Source of the DNA: Cinclus cinclus
Lineage: Eukaryota > Chordata > Aves > Passeriformes > Cinclidae
Direction: 5' to 3'
NCBI RefSeq assembly: GCF_963662255.1
Contig: NC_085055.1
Coordinates: 16,292,704 to 16,356,703 of the forward strand
DNA length: 64,000 bases
This document shows positions 1 through 13,100 of the stretch, piece after piece. Under the pieces are notes generated by a model. That model did not search any database. It was given only the letters and a program-made list of their open reading frames with translations, and was not told the origin of the DNA. Each line of letters starts with the position of its first letter. The stretch's first letter is position 1. The translations under genes were made by a program, and so were the position numbers.

Positions 1-285
1 TGGGTAAGGAAATTCTCAAAAATGAAGAATTTAAGGTAGCCTGTGTTTAGCCATGATCTCCACAAGTCTACAAACACCCAGGTCTCATATTGGTCTTCAA
101 ACAAGATAAATACTGAGAAATAGTGGAACTTTGAAAGCTGCATGAACAGCAGATACAAAATATAATTTCCAAGCCTTCTTAGAAAGGGAAATGGATGCTT
201 TTTAAAAAGTATATTATTAAATATATGCTTTGTATGGCATAGCCACATGCCTTTACACAAAACTCCTGATAAATGATTTCAGCTC

Positions 286-1015
286 TGTAAAGGGCAGCAG
301 TTTTTAATTTAAAAGATAAATATTTAGGAAGGCTTTAGGAAAACACAAGTAGTTACAACTCAGTTTTATCACATCCAAGCTCTAGATAATATGATATGAG
401 GAAGGCTGCAACACTGAAGTTTGTATTAAATAATTCCTTGGTAAGGACAGCAGGGGAAGGATAGCTGCAAGTATATTTTGGCTCAAAAGCTTTAAACCTA
501 GACTCACATGACCCAGCCACTGTCATCAAAGCAATCTTTTCAAGTGTCATTTCACACGGCAATCCCTGAAAATGAGCTAGTCATCAAAGATAACTGAGAA
601 AGGTTTGTAAGGAAAAATTGCATAGTTTTAAAGTTCTGTAGAAACTGTAATGTTTCAACTGCAATGGATGAAGAAAACCTGCTGTCTGAGAACATCAGCA
701 GACAAAAAGCCAAGGAATTCTCAATGCTATACAAAATAATTTAAGGAAAAAAAAGACAGTTTGGTAAAACTATCAGTCTTCTTCCATTTAAGGTGCATTA
801 AGATGGATACAGCCAAAGATCACATTTTGATTCTTATCTCACATTTCTTATTCAAGTTCCAACTCTGAGTCTGAACTCATAAAATCCTATGCAGTTTTGC
901 AACAAGTAGTAAAAATAATGGAAGATTATAAAGTATTCTGTAAATTACAGATTACAAATATGTCTGTAAATATTTGGCAAGTCTGAATAGCACTTTACAC
1001 CAACACCTGCCAACC
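286..1015 (-). other. RHBDD1: probable RHBDD1 3' UTR
   Basis: Minus-strand sequence after the TGA has no ORF of interest. The only poly(A)-like hexamer I could find between the stop and the window edge is ATTAAA on the minus strand (plus positions 303-308). That would give a 3' UTR of roughly 700 nt, so the 286 boundary is approximate. No canonical AATAAA was seen on that strand here, and the UTR could run out of the window. Confidence 0.4.
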
Positions 1016-1131
1016 TCATCGTCTGTCAAACCTACGAAGCCTCTGCCTTCTCATGTCCTCCTCTGAGTTCTCAGGTGGGAACCAAAACCCATAAGGCCGC
1101 CGCTCATTGCTGTGTGTTCCTCCACCAAAAT
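1016..1131 (-). CDS. RHBDD1: RHBDD1 last coding exon (residues 277-314) and stop
   Basis: Acceptor GTCTTGTAG precedes the exon. It encodes DFGGGTHSNERRPYGFWFPP and then a C-terminus with the MRRQRLRRF basic motif, ending in TGA at 1018-1016. The motif matches the VCP/p97-binding tail of RHBDL4. The translation upstream of 1131 is intronic and should not be included. Confidence 0.93.
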
Positions 1132-4100
1132 CTACAAGACACAATGAAAAACAACTGTTACTTTGGAATGTATTAGGAGAAAATGTACACATATCCTGCA
1201 ACACAAAACATCATGACACAAAGGAGACAGAAAATGGAATGTTTTCAATTCTGATGGTTCAGGGCAATTACATCTTCCAGAAACTAGTCTTAAAGACAGT
1301 CAAATAAAAAGAAAAACCAAAACAAGAATGCCCCCCCCGACAATAAAGCTACCACCCCCCAAAAAACCACCCCAACCCAACAACAAAACCAGCCAAACAA
1401 CGAACCACAACTAAAAGAACATCTAACAAGCATTAACAGGTTAAGAATAACAAGTATTCACAAGTATTCACATTTTTCACAATCCCTACTTTACACAGTA
1501 AACTCCAGAACGTTAAACTATTTCAGTGTCCTCAGCAGTTGCTTCTTGCAAAAGCAGCTTTTGTGTTTGCTTTCAGTACCGAGTCCAACATGTGCAGAGC
1601 CACAGCAGATGCACTCACGGCTCCCACCCCCCCAGCTGGCAGCAGTTCCACAAGGGAAGGACACGTGGCAGCCCAACCACACAAACTGAAGGCAAAAATC
1701 ATCTGAGCAGCAAGAGCACACCCAGCCCACAGGCACCCCAAGAGGAGCCAGAGCAGGCACTGCAGCGGCTCTCCAGAATTCACATGGAGTCACCCAGCAA
1801 AGAAACAATGCAAGGCTTGGTTACACACACTCAGCTCAGCTGAGGGCTCTGGGAAACAAAAACAGTCTGCCTTCTGAGCTGAATTACAGTGTTAAGGACA
1901 AGCAAATTGGCTTTAAAGGTAATAAAACCTTTGTAACATTTAGCATTTCTTAACCTTTCACTTGCTTCACATAGACTGTGTCATAATGCTGTAGTTTAAT
2001 AATTGATTTTTAAATCATCATAATTAAACTACTTGCATTTAAAAAAAATTTTCAGTAGGGAAATTGTCAACTAAATATCAAAGTTTCTTATAAAAACATT
2101 TATTTTTCTATACAGCATCCCAAGTTAATTTTTATTAAAACAGATACCACTTACACAGTTAAGACAAGTCCTTGCACATTGCCCATAAAATATGCTCAAC
2201 ACTTCAAATATACACGTGCTTTAATAATCATTAGTAATTGAATGAGGTGCTATAAAAAAAAAAGATGAAAAATGCTCTTTTATATATCAACCCAAAAGTA
2301 ATAAGCTAGACAATATATTTTGAAAAGCTTTAGGTTGAAGAAAATATTTTACATCAAACAATATGGACAACAACAAAGGCTGGATGTCTTAAATAAACAT
2401 ATTTGTATCTGCATGTAGATATTTAAATTATCCTGTCATCCAAAACAGCTCCCTGACACTTTTTTCTAATTAAAGCAGAAATATTAATGAAATAACACCT
2501 TTGTCTTATCAAAATATTTATAAGCCACAGTGTTCAGAAATGGTAATTAGGCCTCTGCTACTACTGAAACACCACCTGATGTCTGTGCAAGAAAGCAACA
2601 CATCAGCAAAAACAAAGACTAATGGAATCTAAGACTGCATTTAAAGGATATAGAAAACTGTAGCAACACTGGATGATAGACAAGAGCAAAGGACATAGTA
2701 CAACAAACTTAGAACAAAACATTAAGATTTCATGGCATATTTTACAACTTTATTGTGAACTAGAACCACATTCTGTGAATAAAAAAGACTGAGACCCCCG
2801 TTCCCATCCTGTCACTCTGTGTAGGAATTTCTTCCATTACTAAAGTTCACAATTAAAGCACTTTGGACCAAAACAAGAAAATTACTGTAATTTGCAACAG
2901 ATGTAACTAAACCTGTATTAATGCAATGCCACAGAAGTGTTACATCAAATGTTCTCACTTGATTTTTCCTCTTCTCTGAAGTTATGACCTTATTTTTAGG
3001 TCAGATAATAGGATTTGCAAGACAATTTCTGTAAAATTCAGGAGGAATATATCAAGCTACCTAACTGTGAAAGTCTCACTAGTAGAATTATGCAATTAGG
3101 TCTGATAAGAGGAGTGTAGCGAATAAGCAGCAGAGGTATCACAAAACAGTATGGCTGTATTCTTTTTCATGTTAGCTTTAGTTGTGTTAAAGAAGAATCT
3201 AGAACACTTCAGCTGAACAGTTTACCATTTTCACTATCACCATCTGTCCTGGATCTACTGAATGTGGTATCCATACAAAAACCCAGCTATACAAACACTC
3301 AAATACCCATAGAAAGAACAGATACTTCTCATTTCTAAAAATACTCTTACCTTTAGAGAGGCTTTGCTGTAGAAGGTTATCATAGACAGCATAATCCCTT
3401 GGTCCAGCAAGGACCATACAGCTAACCAAAACAGATCTGGGTATTTGATCAAATGTCATAACTTCCAACACTTGCTTGGTTTTCATTTATACAAATTTCA
3501 TATAAATTATCTCTTCCATAAATAGTATAGCACTTGAGTGTGCTACAGATCACACACAGTGTGCTACTTTTAACAGGTGATTTGCCTTGCTTTTTAATGC
3601 AAAAACACCAATGTTTAAAGTGTCCTATTTGAGAAAATAAGAGTTCTCTTAGTTTATAAACATCCAAACCTTTTTTTTTTTTCCCCCACAGAATCAATGA
3701 GGTTGGAAAAGACCTTTGAGACTGAGTCCATCCTATGACCCAAAACAACCTTGTCAGGCAAACACTGGCCCTGAGTGCCACATCCAGCCTTTCCCTAACA
3801 CCCCCAGGGACAGAGACTGCACAGCCTCCCTGGATTGCTCATGCAAAGATATCTTTGATACATTTGGAGTTAGATGCAGCAAACTGGAGGGCAGCAAGAA
3901 GCCAAAGTCAATAGCCCAGTGTTGCTCTACTCATTTCATCTCTTCCAGCCAATAAGTAGTCAAGTCTTTAGGTTTAATCAAACTCTTATGATTTACTGAG
4001 CTGTACAGAGAATCCTAAGGAAAGGCAGTGCAGGCATATTTCCTCCTTTCATACTTCAGTAGGACTAGGAGGCTTCCAGAAAGAGCTGAGACACACAAAA

Positions 4101-7100
4101 CACATCAAACTTTTCCCTGTTTTGTGTTTCACTATCAGACAGAAACAACAACTGAATAAAACATATAAAATGGCAAAACTGTTTTTATTCTTTCCTGTCC
4201 TTCCCTCTGCAAAATGCAGACATGCTATACAGTCTGAGAGCTTTGGCTGTTAGCACTTATCACTGCCCCATTTTTTCCTACTCAGCTCCAAGTAGACCAC
4301 ATTCATTAGCCTTTGCTATTGTTTCTAACACAGCCCTTTGAGTTTCTGTCAATGTATGAAAAGAATTTTGTCATGCTATGAAGCAAACTATTCTTCCATC
4401 TACAGACTTAAACTGGTAAAGAAGAGAAATGGAAGTAACTACTGTTTCTGTGCTATGCTTTGGAACAGCTGACAAATGAAAAATCAAATTAGCAGGAAAG
4501 TAGCAGAGGGTAATGAATTTAAAAGGAAAGTTAACATACAATGAATCCAGACACAGCTGGATTGTTACAAGAGCAAGCCAGAACAATCTTGAACAGTCTC
4601 CATCTCTCTCTTGTTTTTAAAAGGAGATGGTAAAATTGAGAAATACACAAAGCCATTCCCTCCCAAAAGTCTGATAATTTGTTTTGGTTAGGAAAGGAGA
4701 TGACTAAAGACTTACTCTTTAATCACTTCATACTTGAGGATTTCTGTATTTATTTCAATCATCCTCAAAATCTCATCTTTCCTGAATCAGTATCACCAAA
4801 ATAAACTCTTTTTAAGTAACAAGTCATTAAAAGCATACTGGTAATGTTTTTAGAAACCATCAATCATCACCTCATAAGCCAAAATCTTGCTGCACACTCA
4901 GACCATCCATTTGCTACAAATAATCAGTGCTACAATGCAGAAGAGGACAGAGACCACTGCTAGACTTGATGCTCTTCTGCAAAGAATTAAGGGGATTAGT
5001 TTTACAGCTACCTCCAGCTACCATTTAGCTGGATACTGAAAATACTACAGGAGAGTTGGCATAAAATAATGTCACTGCATTTCCCAACCATTTAATAATT
5101 CTCCAGGTGTTAATTCACCTAAAACAAGGCTAAACTCATTAACTGAAAATGGTTAATATATTAAATTAATTATGCCTTTCTTTCCAAAGTATTGAAAGGA
5201 ATTTACTAACCAACTCAAGAAACCCTATATAAACATGCTATTTAACCAGTCCCTAGGCTAACACAGACAACTATTCCTCTCCTGAGTAGTAAGAAAGCTG
5301 TGGATAATTTCAGATAGAAGAATTTCAGGTGAGCTGTGTATTTATCCTAATGCAGTGGAAGTATTTTGTTGAGCTGGAAATAGCAAGGTATGCTTTTCCT
5401 TAGAAAATGACTAATTTATTCAGTCAGACATAAAAAAGCATTCAGAACATGATTTTTTAAATGGTCCCAATGAGAAAAATGTAAACTACATACATAATCA
5501 ATAGAATTAGTCCAATGATAAACCAAAGTTAGAACAGTAAATTATGGGTAAATTTAAAATTAGGAATATTCACTGACCTTAGTTTACCAGTAAAAACATT
5601 CCCAGGCTAAGTTTGTTAACATTTGCAAGAATCTCACAATATAAAAAACCCCTTTGCTTTCCCGTTACTGCATTTCTGCTTGCATAACAAAGACCCACAG
5701 CAACAAAGGAACTCTGAACAATATCCTTTTCCCAGTGCCAAGCCTGAGAAACCCAGATGGATGGATGGAGATACCAGTGCACACTGGAGCCCCTGCCCAG
5801 CAGCTCCCACTTTCTCCAAGGGTAAGGGATGCCTTTGTGCAGCCCACACACAGCTCCTAATGATGCCCAGAGCTGGGAAGCAGAAGTGATGTTCTCCAGC
5901 AAGGTGACCCTGCCAAACCCACTGTGAAAGGAACCATTTTTGTTCCTTTATGAAGAAGTTCAAGTTACTGAGTGAAAAAAACTATTTCCAGAGAGCACTG
6001 AAGTCAGAGAAAACACTCCCATTTGTATCACTGGATACAAATCACCAAGGGGATCAAAACACCAAGAGGTCTTTGCCTCCATACGCCATGCTTTTAAAAT
6101 AGGTGTAATGTGTATATGCATGCAAACCACCCCTAGCTACATCCAAGATTTAACTGTTTCTAGAGTTTTCCTCCTATTTTAATTGTCTTCAGCAAGAAGG
6201 AAACCATCCAAAAGTATTGGCAGTACCTGCAGGTGTATTTGCATGTTTATGAACTCCCAGAACAAACCACCCAGTGTTGCGTATAAATTTCAGCATGAAA
6301 ATCTGAATAAATTCTAATCTCAAAACCCGTTGTGGCAATAGCAAGAACCTATGTCCCCAGCTACATCACTGTCAACTGTTGCCTAAAGAGCAAAGGAAGC
6401 CAACCCTTTAGGCAGCATTTCCAAAAATTTCTGCTTTGCAGAACTGGTCTTTACCCCATAGTATTTCAGAGGTGCTAACTGGTTGTAGTTCTGGTTTGAA
6501 AGAGAAGCCCATGGTGAAAGGCTCAGTGGTTCATTCAACTATTTTGGTGAACTTTGACCACCATTGCAAAGAGAATTGGGAATTTTTTGGTTCTAACTTT
6601 CAGCAAACATCCTACATCAACCACCGTATGAAGAGACAAATGGAAGAGAATTCACTAAATATTTCTAAAATAATTCTGATTATGCTTCTTGTTGCAAGTG
6701 GTTTGCTTCTTACACTGGTACCAAAACTTTGTGTGGAAATGACAAAAATTCACTGATTCATCTTCCCAGCAATTTGCTTAAGAAAGTGCTAGTGATCAGA
6801 GCATAGAGCACAAGCTGCACTTTTAGAAAGTCATTAAGAACATGAGGTCCACTCAATGGGATTTCCAAGAGATGTGTTGGGTACCACAGTATGCATTTCA
6901 AACAAAAGAAAAAAAAAATCAACCAAAAGGAAATCTATCACAAAAGCTGCATCTCTCAAAGCATAAATCCTAGCGTATGATTTCATGAAATGAAATTTCA
7001 GCTTTAATCTCAAACAAAATGCACTGCATATTTGAGCATACAACATCCTTCAATTTATTTCTACAGAAAACCACCAAATTCAACTGCAATGACTTGCATT

Positions 7101-10100
7101 TCTATAACTGTGGAAAGGACAGAACACTGGAAATAAAATATACAGCATTTCTCCAGTTTCCTCACATAAATTCCATTCTTATGTTATCATCTTCCATGGG
7201 CTGGCAAATTTCAAAGACTCCAATCAAATGTCCTGTCTCAGTAGCAAGAAACAGACATGGGAACCCTTCCAGGGAACAGGTAAGCCAGATGCCCAGGTAT
7301 TTCCTAACTGCTCCAAATGGCTCTGACTAGCCCATATCTGATCATCTAAAAGATGTTGAGTGGAGAGATATTTACTGGTTTAGTTTCAAATCAAAAGCAA
7401 AAAAATGCATAGACAGTTCATGATAAAATGTAACAGGAATGTCTACACCTGATACTTGTAGGTATTTCTCTTCAATCACAAACTATAAAGATTATCACTT
7501 CCATGCTTAAGAAGCTTAGTCTTTTGTGGAGAAACACCAGCTTATAAAAGATTCTTAACATTACTGACGCTGAGAGTCAGACACTTGAATGCTCAACTCA
7601 CAAAAAAATCCCAAAAAATCTCACAACAAAAATCCAAACCCGCATCCCACACAATCAAGATATTTCTTCTGAGCAGAATAGCAAGCACACATAGATCAGA
7701 GACTCAGTTATACTGGGGTTACATTAAGGGTGGCTGGTATACCAGTATTAAACAAAAATGTCAGCCATATATTTGAACTTCATAGTAAAAGGAGTTTAAA
7801 TATCAAAGGCTATGACTTTCTTAAAACCAAAATTATTTTCTTAAGTAAAGGAAGAATTATTACAATTTGAAACCAATATAAAATTATGAGAATAACAATA
7901 AAAATTCAAAAAAAACCCCAAACCAACAAACTCTGGAGAGAAAAAACAATTAATGTTCTTCAAATGGTTTCTTGTTTGAAGCAACAACATAACTACAACT
8001 GAGATGGAAAACATTAAGTATCAGATTCTTTCAGCAAAGACACCTAAATCACTAAAATAGTCTGATAGTCTTAAAATTGATGCCTCCACAGATCTCAAAC
8101 AAGCCTAGCAATTTCTTTTCTTGCACTAGTCTCTAACTGTTATTATAGAAATTTTCAGGATATTGCAAAAAACCAGATCTGCAGTTCAGGAATGCCTGAA
8201 TGTAGAATAAACAGAAATGCTGTATCTTTAGGTTGGGTTTAGAGATCCCATGTAAGAGTTTAGAGAACACTATCTACTGAGCTTAAATTCAATGAATGTC
8301 TTAATACACATTAGTTTTCAGTTGTGGACAACAGCTGATACCAGGAAATTCTGTATTATTTATTAGCTTAGCAGGATACTATCACATCAATTTATAGGAA
8401 TGGATCAGTGTTCTGTATCCATAATGGTACATTCTGTAGCCTAGGGGCCATAATAAATGTACTTGTCCAAATAAGGATGAAAAAAAATTATTAATCAATT
8501 TAAATGATTGGAGTACTCTGCTGTCCAAGTTACAGAGCAGCTGTGATGGTTTAAATGTCATAGTTGGGGAAAAAAAAATTAATAAGAGAGCCCTAAATTG
8601 ATTGTGGTACCTGCTGTTACAACTTATTTCAAATTATTTTATGTAATTTTTTGTCATGTTAAGTACCTGTTTCATCATCCATGTAATTGCAAGAATCTCT
8701 GAATGTTCATGCTTTAGGGAAAATGTATCATGTTCAAAGGATACTGCTCATTCAAGCTAATTATTTTTCAAACTAACTGACAGGGAAGAATATCCTAATT
8801 ACCCACTAGCACAGTAAATTTAATCTCATCCTTTGTGTCCCTAAAACAGGTGTGATCAGTGACATGCTCTGTATTATGTTCTTTGTGAAATAAGACATCT
8901 GCCTGTAGGCAAATTGAACCTTTACACAGCTTGTTTAAGGAAGTATTTTAAGAGCTCAAATCTTAGGTCTTACTTGTCCAAACTAAAGTGTAGAAGAAAG
9001 AGGTGCAAAATAAAGCAAGATCCCTGGATATTTGATCAAACCAAATTATACCAGAAACAATACATGATGATACTTTCTCCTGCTTCACTTGCCTGTGAGG
9101 CTTAAAAAACTGTAACCAGCACTGAAGCCAGGCACTAGCAGAGTGTTAAGAAATGCTGCTTTTGGCACAGAAGGTTAAAGTGAAACTTGGTTTCCCACAG
9201 CAATCGACTACTGAGGTACTACTGAAATTCATCCTTGTGTCTCATCAAAGGATATTCTCCAAAAAAACATATTCCCTCTTACAGCACAAAACTTACCTTT
9301 GTTCAAAAACAAGCAGACAAAAAAAATACATCTTACCTGGAGTGCTGGAGATTATTTAAGGCTACAAATGAAAGTTGCAGATGTTTCATTCACAGTGATA
9401 CATGTCAGCTTTTAAAGTGCATATTGTCTACTTATTTATATTATAATCTTATCACTGTTATTTGTATTGTTTTCTTGATAGTTTCAAGAAACTCCACAGC
9501 AATGGCTCACTCTTTCAAGTAATATCTTAAAATGCTTAGTGTTAAAAGCTGTGAAAGATTTCCTTCTCAAACACGATGTTTAAAATGATGCAAAATATAA
9601 TCTTGAAAAGACAGTAAAACAGACAATATCCCATACAATAAAACTCATTTTATATGCATTCCTTCCCAAAATTACAAGATATATCCAAAAATAAGTCATG
9701 AGGAATCCATCTTGTTCTCCCTCCTGAGTCCCTTTCAGTATGAATCATAACAAAGAGATAAAAATGCAACAAAATTCCTACCTCTTTCATTAAGACTGTT
9801 TAGCACTGCCCTTTCAAGCTGTTCTTCTTCAGTGAGCCCACCTGTATAATCAAAGTAGCTCCTTGGAGTTCTGTATTGATAATCTGGATAATAGCCATAA
9901 TACTCTGCAAAATGAATCAAAACATAAAATAAATTGCTGCTACTCAGCAAGTGGGAACTCAGATATTATCTTCTTGCTATCTTTCTTCCAGAAATTGTTT
10001 TAATTTGGGAAAAAAATTATTAGGGTTCAATTACTTATACAATATATACCATGAATTAACTTCTAATTTACAAAGCCACAGGTACGGTAAGAGGAGAAAA

Positions 10101-13100
10101 AAAAGGCCAACAGAAAAACGATGGACCAAGCACTCAATTTTTTGTAACTGTTAAAAGTCAATGCCATAGAACTGCTATTATTAAGTTTCACACAGAAACT
10201 GAAAGACAGTTTTCATCATCTCCTTTTAACATTTAGTTATCAATATTCAGACACCTTACCGCTATCACTAGAACACAAACCAGGTACTGTTCAGGCTTTT
10301 TCTCCCCACCCCTCTTCCCCTTTCCCCAAGGGCCCATAAAACATCTTTAGACCTAGAGAAGTCACAGGGAAAGTTTCCTGCAAATTCCTGCAGTGCTGTA
10401 CACAGCTCATGTTGTGCTCTGGCACAGCTAAACCTGCCCTGCAAAAAGTCAGCACAGCACAGATCTCATCAGTGTCCCACTCACTGCTGACAATCCTTTC
10501 TGGCCTTTGCAAAGCTGCCCAAAACCAAGCACAGGCCATCATCCACCCAAACACATGGGATTCAAAAGGAAAAAAAAAAACAAACTACTTAGCTAGAGAA
10601 TTGAGCAAGACTCTCTTCCTGTTAACAACACAGTCTGATCCTGCCTGAGCACAGAAAACCTAAGCTGAGAAAAATTATGGAAAAAAGTCACACTTTTCAA
10701 CTGAGGAAAACTATGGAGAAAAGTCCTATTTTTCTACTCCATTTCTGTATTTTCAAAATGCAAAGTTTTTGTTATGTGCTCATTTCCAGACAGCTGAACA
10801 AGGGATTTTGAAGAACCAAAGTACAGAAAGGTTCCCAGTTTCTTCCAACCAAGAGAAAATTACACAAAGGTTTTTCAAAATGAGAAAAGTGGAAATATTT
10901 TTTTATGAAACAAGTACAGCAAGCCATTTCCTTTTTCTTCGGATTATTAACGTCAATGTGAACATCATCTTGTGTTCCCTCATTGGTTCTATCAATTCCA
11001 GGTGAAACTTTTGAAGCTTCTGTGGTTAATAATAAATGCAGATGACAAAGTGAGGACAAATAATTTTCTTTTAAAAATGATTTTGCTAAAGAAAAATATC
11101 CCACGCTCTAGAACCTCTAGACAAATAAAACCAGCAGTATTCTGTGTTGAAAATTATACAGGAAAAGCAGGAAAAACTGAACAGAGTAACTGCACAAAAT
11201 TCTACACAGAATTATATATATTCCTCTGTGTTTTCATATATCCCTGTATTGACTTTATACACACATGTACGTGCACACAGATGTATGTGTACACATACAC
11301 ATTATATACATACATTTTGTTTCCAATTCCTTGTCTTGGAACACAACTGACACTGGAAGATTTTTCCTACACCTGCAGTGAAATCTGAGGGACAGCATTT
11401 AGATGTTATGTTGGTACAGTTTGGATACAATCTTCATATACCCCCCTCATTCTCTTCTGCCTTATGCTAATCTGAATGAACATTTTCTCAACTATAAATT
11501 TATCTTCTGGAGGCTTCAAAACTAGATGCATGAAGAGTGTAAAAATCCTGGTACTAAAAGCATGAAATTGTCTGATGAAAGCAAAAGGATGCTGTATTTT
11601 AGGTTTGTTCTATTGCTGTAGTTTTTTCTGTGTTTTATGTTTCACACTGCCAGCAAATTGTAAGTGCTCAGAAAGCTCTAATCTTTTAAAATGAGACACA
11701 GTTTGGTAACATTGATATGTTCAAGGTGTTCCTATTAATCAAAATAAATGTCCTAATACTTTATTCATGAACTGCACTTAGAGAAAACCTAATTCAGCTA
11801 CTAAATACTAAATGTGTTAAAATTACACTTAAAACATTTTTCCTTTTAAAGCTGTTTCCTTGTGCTGTTTCATAAAATCTGTTCTGACCATAACTTCATC
11901 TATTTTTCTATTTAAATTGGTATTTAAAGGCACATAATAATAAATCAGCAATGCCAGAAAATGAAAAAGTAATCAAGATATGCATCATTAGTCTGTGACA
12001 CTAGAACAAGTTTTCTTCATTCACAGATGGCCAAATTTATTCCATATATCATACACCAAGCAAAAGGTTGAATCTTCCATTAAGACTTCTGCAAATAGGA
12101 TGAAAGACAATTACAAAGTATATGAACAGGGAATGAACATAACAAATATACAGTTTCTTAACTGCAGCTGTAAGTAATTTTAGACAAATGAATTTAGTAG
12201 AAAGCAAAAATTACGGGGTTGTATTTAAAGGTGAAACTGGAAGACAGGGTAATTCAGGTTAACTCCATCTATCTCTCCTTTGTCAAAAGAACTCAAAGTA
12301 ACAGCATTTGGGGACCGCCCGAAGCATGCCAAAAAAAGCCCAGACTTCCTTGTTGTCAGCATACTAAAGCTTTTTTCTCCCCTCCCCATCATGGCAGATC
12401 TACTACATGAAATATCTTCCATTTTCCCCACTTGAAAAGAGGTGGAAAACAAGCAGAAAGGGCTGCTCAGAATCTCTGCTGCTCCTCCACAAGGGTGGCC
12501 TTGTACACACCGACCCAAGCTCCCAACAGCTGGTGTTTGTACAGGGGCTGTAATAGATCACTGAACTGAAATGCCAAGCACAAAGTCTTATCTTCATTAG
12601 GTATTAAAGAGCTTCTTCCAGTATAAATCGTTTGAGTTTCTATCCACCCTGCTGTTCTGGGATACTGGAGGAAGGTTCAGTGGCTGTGAGCAGCTGGGCT
12701 GGGCAGCACCTGTAGCTGTGTGAGCACCTTTCCCTGGGCTGGGATTGCCAGCCATGGGAACAGGTAACTTGTGCTTGATGCACACGCTGTGCTCACCTCT
12801 CATTTCACTTCACAGTAGGAATTGTTTTATTTCTTTACTGGCCTTTAGATCAAATGGTTTTTGACTTTAGAGTAAATTAGAGTAATGAAAACCCTGGGTA
12901 AATATACCTTTAAGTTGGAACAATCCCTGTTGCTGTTGTTGAGGAAAGCAGGCTAAGATCTTTTGTTTGGGAATTACAAAACAGATGTTTCAAAAATACT
13001 TAAATGCCCAGAATCCTGCTTGTGGGAACTATTTAATGTAATAATAAAATTGGAGATAGATCATTGAAGACAAAATCCATCAGGGAGAATAAAAGCAGCT

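Noticed and set aside
1526..1843. 105-codon plus-strand ORF in the last RHBDD1 intron
   Set aside because: No recognisable family, random composition, opposite to the gene.
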